DNA from: CAZDML01 sp964506645
Lineage (GTDB): Bacteria > Elusimicrobiota > Elusimicrobia > 2-01-FULL-59-12
Length of the DNA stretch: 13,073 nucleotides
Assembly: GCA_964506645.1 (NCBI GenBank)
Contig: CAZDML010000054.1
Span: 1-13,073 of the forward strand
Direction: 5' to 3'
A program made the position numbers and the translations under genes. Below the pieces are notes generated by a model. The model saw only the letters and a program-made list of their open reading frames with translations, was not told where the DNA came from and searched no databases. This document shows, piece by piece, positions 1-6,534 of the stretch (position 1 is its first letter; the number at the start of each line of letters is the position of its first letter).

Positions 1-29
1 TTTGGGCATAGGTAAATTATAGCCTGTCC

Positions 30-1739
30 TTAATATTCCAGCGCTTTATTTTCACGGATCATTTTTTCAAATCCCTCGGCAGGCACCGGGCGGCTGAAGA
101 GGTACCCCTGAATACGGTCGCACTTCTGCTTACGTAAAATGGCCAATTGGTCAGGGGTTTCAACCCCTTCGCCAACGACCTGCAGACCCAAACTGTGGGC
201 CAAAGCAATAATCGCTTCGGCAATAGCCGCATCATTAGGATCTGTCGATAAATCCCGAATAAAAGACCGATCGATCTTCAAGGTATCAATCGGAAACTGT
301 TTGAGATAACTCAAGCTGGAATAGCCCGTTCCAAAATCATCAATGGAGAGGTGCACGCCCATTCTCTTAAGATCACGCAACACACCAATCGCAAACTCCG
401 CATTTTCCATCGCATAGGTTTCCGTAATTTCCAGATCCAAACAGTCCGGCTCCAAACCTGTCTCACTAAGAACCCGCTGGATCGTCGAAGTAATGTCTTT
501 TTGCTGGAACTGACGTACGGACAAATTGACAGCCATACGAAGCTTACGTAGCCCGGCGCGCTGCCAGTTCATATTCTGTGTGCAGGCAGTCCGTAAGATC
601 CATTCTCCAAGCGGTACAATCAATCCCGTTTCTTCCGCAATCGGAATAAATTCGTTAGGAGGAACAAGACCGTATTGCGGCAGTTGCCAGCGAACCAGCG
701 CTTCCATGCCCACGATTTTCCCGCTCTGCAGATCGAGCTGCGGCTGATAGAACAGTACAAATTCTTTATTTTGCAAAGCGCGACGCAGACTGTTCTCGAG
801 CGTCAGCCGTTGTAGCGTTTTGGAACTCATCGCAGACGTATAAAACTGAAAGTTGTTTTTTCCCTCTTCTTTGGCGCGATTCAGAGCCGCATGGGCGTGA
901 CGCACAAGAATTTCCGGGTCTTCCCCATCATTCGGGAAAAGGCTGATTCCAACGCTTGTAGTTAATTGGAAGTCATGGCCTTCAAAGGCAAACGTGGGAT
1001 GGAAGGCAGCAACAATGGTTTGGGCCAAACCAGAGGCTTCGCTGGGATGAGATACTTCCCCCATGATCAAAAATTCATCCCCCCCAAGTCGGGCCAGCAT
1101 GTCTTGAGGACGCAGACATTTCTGAATCCGTTTGACGACCTGCTGGAGCAGGAGATCTCCCAACGTCCTGCCCACCGCATCATTCACCTTGTTAAATCGG
1201 TCTAAGTCAAGATAGAACAGCGCCAGCAGCTGTTGATGCTCACGCGCACGACCAAAATTTTCTTTTAATCGTAGATTGAAGAACGTTGTATTGGGCAAGC
1301 CGGTGAGCTCATCATAATGAACGCGCTGGTGAATCGTTTCTTCCGCTTTACGTCGTTCACTAAGATCACGAATCACGAGCACAAAAGGGGGTTCTTCCTG
1401 TTTCTTACCACTTCCCCCACGTTTGAGAAGAGTCGTTCGTGCCCAAAATGCAACACCGTCTTTACGGACATGCCAGTTTTCCCATTCACAACGGCCTTTC
1501 TTCTGTGCCTGTGCTAGAGCATTCTCAATTTCTTTGGCATCGTGCACAGTAAACAATGAAGTCATTGGCCGGGACGACCCGTTCTTATCGGTATAGCCGT
1601 ACAAACTCAGTAAGGAGGCCGTGGCATGGACGATACGCCCCTGGGCATCAACAAGACCCGCCGCATAATCCGTCGCCATGTCGGAAACGATTAAACTGAG
1701 TTCGTGCTCAATGTTGATATCTGCGTTTTTAGGTGCCAT
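30..1739 (-). CDS. PAS-GGDEF-EAL cyclic-di-GMP synthase/phosphodiesterase
   Basis: This 569-residue protein has a PAS-like sensor at about 15-130, a GGDEF domain at about 140-300 and an EAL domain at about 315-565. The GGDEF motif is intact (219-223), and an RPQD inhibitory I-site (210-213) sits exactly five residues before it, so product-inhibited diguanylate cyclase activity is plausible. The EAL domain keeps the expected catalytic residues: E346 of EAL, N405 in NLS, E437, D467/D468 of DDFGTGYSS, K488 and E524 in GEGVE. It should therefore also hydrolyse c-di-GMP. There is no signal peptide or obvious membrane segment, so it is probably cytosolic and sensing through the PAS domain. The start at 1739 is the first in frame; no clear Shine-Dalgarno precedes it, so a start at M21 cannot be excluded. 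It diverges from the dsbA-like gene. The family call is secure; which activity dominates is unknown. Confidence 0.95.
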   Translation of the reverse strand: MAPKNADINIEHELSLIVSDMATDYAAGLVDAQGRIVHATASLLSLYGYTDKNGSSRPMTSLFTVHDAKEIENALAQAQKKGRCEWENWHVRKDGVAFWARTTLLKRGGSGKKQEEPPFVLVIRDLSERRKAEETIHQRVHYDELTGLPNTTFFNLRLKENFGRAREHQQLLALFYLDLDRFNKVNDAVGRTLGDLLLQQVVKRIQKCLRPQDMLARLGGDEFLIMGEVSHPSEASGLAQTIVAAFHPTFAFEGHDFQLTTSVGISLFPNDGEDPEILVRHAHAALNRAKEEGKNNFQFYTSAMSSKTLQRLTLENSLRRALQNKEFVLFYQPQLDLQSGKIVGMEALVRWQLPQYGLVPPNEFIPIAEETGLIVPLGEWILRTACTQNMNWQRAGLRKLRMAVNLSVRQFQQKDITSTIQRVLSETGLEPDCLDLEITETYAMENAEFAIGVLRDLKRMGVHLSIDDFGTGYSSLSYLKQFPIDTLKIDRSFIRDLSTDPNDAAIAEAIIALAHSLGLQVVGEGVETPDQLAILRKQKCDRIQGYLFSRPVPAEGFEKMIRENKALEY

Positions 1740-1848
1740 TCGTGTTTAGATCGTCATTTCAATCCGAAAATGAAATCTAGCCTTCCAAGTCTAGGGGTTT
1801 TTTGGCATTCTGCAAGCGCTTTTTTCAGATATAATTCGAAGCAGATCT
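1740..1848. promoter_or_regulatory. Divergent intergenic region with TATAAT before the DsbA-like gene
   Basis: This 109 bp gap separates two divergent genes. On the plus strand a perfect TATAAT lies at 1830-1835, only 13 bases before the ATG at 1849, with no good -35 hexamer 16-18 bases upstream. If used, transcription would begin about seven bases before the start codon, giving an almost leaderless mRNA. A small dyad (TCATTT / AAATGA, 1754-1773) and a weak imperfect hairpin followed by a T run (1777-1803) also lie here. Promoter assignment is inference. Confidence 0.4.
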
Positions 1849-2475
1849 ATGTCACGAACTCCTCGTTTCGTCATGGCCACTCTCCTTGTTCTTCTGCTTC
1901 CGCTGCTTTTGGTCATTACTGTCAAGAAAACCTCACTCGGCCCCATTCTCGATGCCCCCAAAACCCGGCAAAAAGGCGATCCCAAGGCCAAAATTGTCAT
2001 CGTAGAATACTCCGATTTCCAGTGCCCGAGCTGTGCCGCCATGCAACCCACCGTCCGTCAACTCCTCGAGACCTATCAAGGCAAAGTCCGCTTGGTTTAT
2101 AAGTACTACCCACTTTCCAAACTGCATAAGAACACCATGATCGCCTCCCACGCTGCGGAATGTGCCGCCGAGCAAAATCGGTTTTGGGACTATGCCGATC
2201 AATTGTTCAGCACCCAGCACCAATGGGAATCGTTAGCAGATCCTTCCATCCATTTCAGCAATATTGCCATCGCCATGAAGCTGGATCTGCCTACCTTTCA
2301 AGCCTGCTTTACGGATCCTTTGCGCATGAAAGTGATCGAAAAAGATATGGAAGAAGGCCGGGCGCGCGGCATTCGCGCGACACCTACTTTTTTCATTGGC
2401 AGCGAGCGTTTGGTCGCTAACTATCTGGCTTCTGATGGGGCCCGAATTATTGAACGCGAGCTGCGTGGGAACTAA
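1849..2475 (+). CDS. Membrane-anchored DsbA-like thiol-disulfide oxidoreductase
   Basis: This 208-residue protein starts with a hydrophobic segment (about 8-25) that acts as a signal anchor or uncleaved signal, placing the rest in the periplasm. The thioredoxin fold follows: the active site is CPSC (C59-C62) in the context SDFQCPSCA, and the cis-proline loop is ATP (P179). The CPSC site and overall layout resemble the Thioredoxin_4/BdbD-like branch of the DsbA family, whose members form or exchange disulfides in exported proteins. C105 and C153 are two further cysteines. No Shine-Dalgarno is visible; the start was chosen because it is the first ATG before the hydrophobic segment, with M9 as an alternative. 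The next gene, a MauE/DoxX-type membrane protein, begins four bases after the stop, suggesting one functional unit. Oxidase versus reductase or isomerase cannot be told from sequence. Confidence 0.9.
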   Translation: MSRTPRFVMATLLVLLLPLLLVITVKKTSLGPILDAPKTRQKGDPKAKIVIVEYSDFQCPSCAAMQPTVRQLLETYQGKVRLVYKYYPLSKLHKNTMIASHAAECAAEQNRFWDYADQLFSTQHQWESLADPSIHFSNIAIAMKLDLPTFQACFTDPLRMKVIEKDMEEGRARGIRATPTFFIGSERLVANYLASDGARIIERELRGN

Positions 2476-2479
2476 TGCC

Positions 2480-2932
2480 ATGTTGAAACCAACCCTCGGC
2501 CTTTTGATACGTGTGCTCGCCGGCATCGTCCTGTGCTATGCGGGTTTTTATAAAGCCACCGGCCCCAGCATGGAATTTGCGGCCAACATCATGAACTATC
2601 ATGTCGTACCGTCCTGGGTCGCAACGCTTGCGGCGTACGTGCTGCCGTGGGTCGAACTCTACATAGGCATCATGATTCTTTTGGGATATCAGCTGCGATG
2701 GTCGTCCCGCGCAGCGGCGGGACTCTTCGCCATGTTTTTGATTGTCCTAGGTTCTGCCTTTGCGCGCGGAATTGATCTTACGTCGTGCGGATGTTTCGGC
2801 ACTGCCATTATGCTGGATCCGAAAGTAACGGTCAGTATGGATGCGGTTCTTTTGATTGCAACAGGGCTGCTGCATCGGTTAGGCCCAACTCCCCTCTCCC
2901 TAGACAGCTGGGTCGAGGCGGCAAAATCGTAA
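2480..2932 (+). CDS. MauE/DoxX-family four-helix membrane protein
   Basis: This 150-residue polytopic inner-membrane protein has about four hydrophobic helices (roughly 8-27, 45-65, 72-96 and 118-138). The phrase LPWVELYIGIMILLG and the SCGCFG motif between helices three and four are typical of MauE-like (DoxX superfamily) proteins. MauE is needed for disulfide-rich methylamine dehydrogenase maturation, and relatives often sit beside thioredoxin-fold proteins. The paired cysteines could exchange electrons with the upstream DsbA-like protein; that partnership is inferred from adjacency. I chose ATG 2480 over the longer in-frame start at 2396 because the longer form overlaps the dsbA-like gene by 80 bases and its extra residues match nothing in the family. 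Its stop is two bases from the convergent stop of the AI-2E-family gene. Confidence 0.85.
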   Translation: MLKPTLGLLIRVLAGIVLCYAGFYKATGPSMEFAANIMNYHVVPSWVATLAAYVLPWVELYIGIMILLGYQLRWSSRAAAGLFAMFLIVLGSAFARGIDLTSCGCFGTAIMLDPKVTVSMDAVLLIATGLLHRLGPTPLSLDSWVEAAKS

Positions 2933-2934
2933 CA

Positions 2935-4023
2935 TTATACGAGCGGCACGCGGGAAGCTTGAATATGCAGGGAAGACGGTTGTCCTCGTTCCGACCAGTA
3001 CCACAACCACCCCACTTCCAAAGCCACCTTTAAAATACACACCACCGGAACCGCAAATAAGAGTCCCCAGAATCCCGCCGTGTGAGCCCCGGCCATCAGA
3101 GCAAACACCGTCATGAGCGGATGCAGATGAACGGCTTTACGAAGTATCATCGGGTGTAAAAACCAGTCATCAATAAATCGAATTCCCATATAGACGGCAA
3201 CGACTTTCACAAGCCCCGTCAGCGTTCCCCACTGAAAAAGCGCCACCATCGCCCCGGCCAGTGCCGCACTGATGGGCCCAATAAACGGCACGGCACTCGT
3301 GAGCGCCACCCAAACACCGATATGGACCGCATAGTGCAGTCCCATGAGCTTATAGCCGATTCCCGCCAGAAGCCCCATAAACACGGCCTGCAGACACATC
3401 CCGCGCAGATAATTGCCCAGAGAGGTGTCCATTTCCACCAAGAGGTTAATCACCATTTCGACATGGCGTGCCGGGACCCATTGAATCAACCGATTCCGGA
3501 ACGTGTCGCCGTCCGAGAGAAAGAGATACGTTAAAAAAGGGATTAGGAATATGTATTCCACAACGGGCAAAAGATGGTTGGCGATGGATGGCGTATGCTG
3601 CAGCAGTGAAATCACCCAAGAGCGCCCGTGTGACGACAAGGTTTCTTTCAGATCCATATCATTCATCCACGTCTGCACACCAGGGATACGACTGAGTAGT
3701 CCCTGCATGCGGTCAAACGCAATCTGAAAATGATTGATGTAGAGCGGCCAATCCTTGGCCGCACGCACGGCCTGCATGCTGACGACGGCGACCGCTCCAT
3801 ACACCAAGACCCCCAATGTCACGGCGAACCCTAAAAACACCGTCAAGGTAGCCACACTGTGTCGGAACCCGCGAATTTCAAGCAGAGCGACCAGAGGCAA
3901 CAGCAAATAGGCCAACGTCGCCGCCAATACAAACGGCAGAACAATCGCTCGGAACAGGAAAAGACTGTAGAGTATTCCTGCAGCGAATAACCAGGTCACC
4001 AGCTGACGGGAGCTGCGGTTCAT
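2935..4023 (-). CDS. AI-2E family (PerM/UPF0118) membrane transporter
   Basis: This 362-residue protein has a hydrophobic N-terminal hairpin (about 8-45), a third helix near 60-80, a long soluble segment (about 85-150) and a C-terminal bundle of helices from about 150 on. Family landmarks are VPFIGPISA and the segment DDWFLHPMILRKAVHLHPL, close to the usual D-N-x-x-L-x-P-x-I-x-G-x-x-V-x-L-H-P pattern. The family includes TqsA (AI-2 export) and Na+/H+ antiporter-like members; the substrate here is unknown. Its ATG overlaps the stop of the cyclic-nucleotide-binding gene by four bases (ATGA), and no independent Shine-Dalgarno is evident, so translation is probably coupled. It is the last gene of the minus-strand string that begins with bioB, though whether transcription extends that far is not shown. 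No terminator is visible at its 3' end. Confidence 0.88.
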   Translation of the reverse strand: MNRSSRQLVTWLFAAGILYSLFLFRAIVLPFVLAATLAYLLLPLVALLEIRGFRHSVATLTVFLGFAVTLGVLVYGAVAVVSMQAVRAAKDWPLYINHFQIAFDRMQGLLSRIPGVQTWMNDMDLKETLSSHGRSWVISLLQHTPSIANHLLPVVEYIFLIPFLTYLFLSDGDTFRNRLIQWVPARHVEMVINLLVEMDTSLGNYLRGMCLQAVFMGLLAGIGYKLMGLHYAVHIGVWVALTSAVPFIGPISAALAGAMVALFQWGTLTGLVKVVAVYMGIRFIDDWFLHPMILRKAVHLHPLMTVFALMAGAHTAGFWGLLFAVPVVCILKVALEVGWLWYWSERGQPSSLHIQASRVPLV

Positions 4024-4502
4024 TCGAAATCGTTATGTTTTATAGTTTGATGCAGCCGAACCGCCAGAAGTTGCGCGAGATGTGAGAGGATAGCCACACC
4101 AATACGCGGTTCGCTTTGAATGAGATCGTTTAATTGTGCCTTATACAGAAGATAAACCTTTGCCGTGGTTACAGCGGTGGCCGTTGCGGTGCGTGGATGT
4201 TCATTAAAAAGCGACATCTCACCGAAATAGTCGCCGGGCTCAAGAAGCGCAATGCGCTTCATTTCCTTGTGCGCGGTATTGCGCATGAGCTCGACCTGAC
4301 CCGAAGCCAGAATAAATAAAGCGCGCCCGATGTCGCCCTCTTTGAACAAGACTTCGCCTGGAGCATAGGTGCGCTCGACCAGCACATTAAATAACTTGCC
4401 GAATTCTGTGCGGGAGACGCCTTCAAAAAAAGAAATTTGACGAAGGAAGCTCGTCTTGCGGTTAAAGTCAGGATCGAAGAGAAGCTGCTTGAGCCATTTC
4501 AT
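4020..4502 (-). CDS. Single-domain cyclic nucleotide-binding protein
   Basis: This 160-residue protein is essentially one cNMP-binding (CAP_ED) domain at about 20-145 with no DNA-binding HTH after it, so it is not a complete CRP/FNR regulator. The phosphate-binding cassette is well kept: GDYFGEMSLFNEHPRTATA contains the GE pair that contacts the ribose and the PRTA arginine that contacts the cyclic phosphate. Nucleotide binding is therefore likely; cAMP versus cGMP is undecided. The gene starts 18 bases after bioA ends, and its stop overlaps the start of the AI-2E-family gene by four bases. That coupling suggests the protein controls or accompanies the transporter. Any link to biotin synthesis is weaker. 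No good Shine-Dalgarno precedes the ATG. Confidence 0.88.
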   Translation of the reverse strand: MKWLKQLLFDPDFNRKTSFLRQISFFEGVSRTEFGKLFNVLVERTYAPGEVLFKEGDIGRALFILASGQVELMRNTAHKEMKRIALLEPGDYFGEMSLFNEHPRTATATAVTTAKVYLLYKAQLNDLIQSEPRIGVAILSHLAQLLAVRLHQTIKHNDFE

Positions 4503-4520
4503 AAGGACCCGGTGAGTTTA

Positions 4521-5846
4521 CTAAAGTTTTTGCTGCGTCACACGATCGATAGCGCGGCGAACGACACGCATCATAAAGGCCAGATCGTGTTGAGAAATCA
4601 TCAGCGGTGGCATGAGGACCACCACATCTCCCAACGGCCGCAACCAGACTCCTTCCGGCAAGCAGGCATCACAGACCCGCAACCCACGACGCTCGCCCGG
4701 AGCATAGGGGATCCCTCTTTTTTTATCACGCACTAGCTCAATGCCGACCATCATGCCCATCTGACGCACTTCCTTAACATGGGGATGGAACCGCAGGGGC
4801 GCCAGCTCACGCATCAGTTCGACCGTTCTCTGGCGAACATGGGACAGCACTTTTTCTTTCTTATAGAGATCCAATGTGGCGATGGCGGCGGCGCAGGCGA
4901 GGGGATTGGCCGTATAGGTGTGGCCATGGAAAAAAGCCTTAAATGCGTCATAGCGTCCGAGGAAGGCTTTATAAATTTTTTCGGTCGTGAGCGTTGCGGC
5001 GAGCGGCAATGTCCCCCCGGTCATGCTTTTCGCCACACAGAGAAAATCCGGATGGACGTTTTCTTGTTCAACCGCAAACATCGTACCGGTTCGCCCAAAA
5101 CCAGTGGCGACCTCATCCACGATCAAAAGAACGTTGTATTTTTTACAGAGCCCGGCGACGTGCGCAAGATACCCCTTCGGCATCATAAGCATGCCGCTCG
5201 CCCCTTGCACGAGGGGTTCCATAACCACAGCAGCAAGTTCCAAGTGGCAAGTGGCAAGCAATTGCTCTATGTCCGCAAAATTTCCTGGGTTGACCTGGTA
5301 ACCGGAAAAGAGGAGATGATGAAAGCGTTGATGAAATAGATCAACGCCTCCCACCGAGACGGAACCCAAGGTATCGCCGTGATACCCGCCCTTCATGGAG
5401 ACAAACTTTGTTTTTTTACTTGCCGCTTGCCGCTTGCCACTTTGCAGTTGCCAATACTGATAGGCCATTTTCAGCGCAACTTCCACCGCTGTCGAACCGT
5501 TATCGGAGTAAAACACCCGGGAGAGCGGTGCAGGAGCAAGGTCAATCAGCCGTTTGGCGAGTTCAATGGCGGGAGGATGGGTGAGACCTAAAAAGGTTGT
5601 GTGCGCAGTTTTGCGAAGCTGCTGTTCAATCGCACGGTTGAGGACGGGATGCGCATGGCCAAAGACGTTCACCCACAACGACGAAACCCCATCGATAAAG
5701 CGGCGCCCCTGAACATCTTTCAGCCAGACACCGTGCCCCGAATCGATGATGAGAGGCTCCCGGCTTGACCACTCCGCCTGCTGGGTAAATGGATGCCAAA
5801 TGTACCGCTTGTCCCAAGCGGCGAGCCTCTTAGCTTGCTTTGTCAT
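4521..5846 (-). CDS. bioA: Adenosylmethionine-8-amino-7-oxononanoate aminotransferase
   Basis: BioA transfers the amino group of S-adenosylmethionine to KAPA, giving DAPA, in the cytosol. The 441-residue product (E. coli BioA is 429) is a class III PLP aminotransferase. Visible landmarks are WHPFTQ (17-22), SDNGSTAVE (114-122), GGYHGDT (153-159), DEVATGFGRTG with the PLP aspartate D244, AKSMTGG with the Schiff-base lysine K273, and HTYTANPLACAA. The start overlaps the end of bioD by 17 bases. Two arrays of a heptanucleotide repeat lie in the coding sequence (5232-5259 and 5418-5452), specifying residues about 196-205 and 132-143. The reading frame stays open through both, and all catalytic residues lie outside them. 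The first array in the transcript seems to account for a few extra residues just before GGYHGDT relative to E. coli. Confidence 0.96.
   Translation of the reverse strand: MTKQAKRLAAWDKRYIWHPFTQQAEWSSREPLIIDSGHGVWLKDVQGRRFIDGVSSLWVNVFGHAHPVLNRAIEQQLRKTAHTTFLGLTHPPAIELAKRLIDLAPAPLSRVFYSDNGSTAVEVALKMAYQYWQLQSGKRQAASKKTKFVSMKGGYHGDTLGSVSVGGVDLFHQRFHHLLFSGYQVNPGNFADIEQLLATCHLELAAVVMEPLVQGASGMLMMPKGYLAHVAGLCKKYNVLLIVDEVATGFGRTGTMFAVEQENVHPDFLCVAKSMTGGTLPLAATLTTEKIYKAFLGRYDAFKAFFHGHTYTANPLACAAAIATLDLYKKEKVLSHVRQRTVELMRELAPLRFHPHVKEVRQMGMMVGIELVRDKKRGIPYAPGERRGLRVCDACLPEGVWLRPLGDVVVLMPPLMISQHDLAFMMRVVRRAIDRVTQQKL
5232..5259 (-). repeat. Heptanucleotide tandem array (4 units) inside bioA
   Basis: On the minus strand four consecutive 7-mers can be read: GCTTGCC, ACTTGCC, ACTTGGA and ACTTGCT. 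The first two fit RCTTGCC exactly and the last two are diverged at their ends. The array lies in the bioA reading frame. It is in the opposite orientation to the array at 5418-5452. Confidence 0.75.
5418..5452 (+). repeat. Heptanucleotide tandem array (5 units) inside bioA
   Basis: On the plus strand five consecutive 7-mers can be read: ACTTGCC, GCTTGCC, GCTTGCC, ACTTTGC and AGTTGCC. The first three fit RCTTGCC exactly and the last two are diverged. On the coding strand the array encodes a hydrophilic segment just before the conserved GGYHGDT of BioA. Bases 5425-5442 match 17 of 18 positions of the inverse complement of 5242-5259. Confidence 0.8.
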
Positions 5847-6534
5847 TCAGATCAAATTCACGTCGAAGCGCGTCGTTCAAAAATGGCAGCTTCGCAAGAG
5901 CCTTGGCTGTAAGACCTGCGTTTTTGGCCATTTTAGGATCCGCCTTGAGCGCACCAAACACATCCATCAGCGTGTAATCCTGTAGCACTTCGGCGTTGGT
6001 CTTTTCTGCCAATGTTTTTCCTTCATTGCCATTGAGCAGAACTCCGAAAGGGGTCAGTTGGCCTGACGCTAAGGCGTCTAACGTCAGCAATGTTTGATTG
6101 AGTGTGCCCAGCCGTGCATGGGCAACCACAAAAACGGGCAAACGCAAGGCTTGCATGAGATCGATCACAAACGTCGAGTCGCTGATCGGGACCTTCACTC
6201 CACCGACCCCCTCCACAATCACGACGTCATACTTTTTCTGGAGAATCCAATAGGCTTTATAAATGGCTTCCATATCGACGAGACGACCCTCGAGAGCCGC
6301 AGAAACAGCCGGCGCCAGGGGTGCCTTAAAAAATTGCGGATTGATGAGCTCCAGATCGTCATCCATCCCCGCCGCTTCTTTTAAACGCTTGGCATCATCA
6401 CGACTCCCCGTGGCAATTGGTTTCATAGCGCCCACCTTCACACCCCATGACTTTAAGAGCGCGACAATGCCGCAGGAAACGACTGTTTTCCCTACATCTG
6501 TATCTGTGCCGGTTATGAATAGACCTTTTGACAT
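5830..6534 (-). CDS. bioD: Dethiobiotin synthetase
   Basis: BioD carboxylates and cyclises DAPA to dethiobiotin using ATP and CO2. The 234-residue product begins with the P-loop GTDTDVGKT (9-17), nearly identical to the E. coli GTDTEVGKT, then has MKPIATG with the lysine that contacts substrate, and VEGVGGVKVP, the second conserved loop. I chose ATG 6534 rather than the longer in-frame start at 6606. It puts the P-loop at the family position, and GGAGA lies eight bases before it; the longer form adds 24 unrelated residues from the bioF frame. The gene overlaps the end of bioF by 22 bases and its own end overlaps bioA by 17, so the three are surely co-transcribed. Confidence 0.95.
   Translation of the reverse strand: MSKGLFITGTDTDVGKTVVSCGIVALLKSWGVKVGAMKPIATGSRDDAKRLKEAAGMDDDLELINPQFFKAPLAPAVSAALEGRLVDMEAIYKAYWILQKKYDVVIVEGVGGVKVPISDSTFVIDLMQALRLPVFVVAHARLGTLNQTLLTLDALASGQLTPFGVLLNGNEGKTLAEKTNAEVLQDYTLMDVFGALKADPKMAKNAGLTAKALAKLPFLNDALRREFDLNDKAS

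Noticed and set aside
1777..1803. Hairpin plus T run as a terminator before the DsbA-like gene
   Set aside because: The stem is only seven pairs with a mismatch and a two-base loop, and there is no plus-strand gene upstream for it to terminate.
2396..2479. Longer start for the MauE-like protein
   Set aside because: It would overlap the DsbA-like gene by 80 bases, and the family begins near MLKPTLGLLIRV.
4779..5339. 186-residue plus-strand open frame opposite bioA
   Set aside because: It is fully antisense to a well-conserved bioA, has no recognisable domain or ribosome site, and is explained by codon bias of the real gene.
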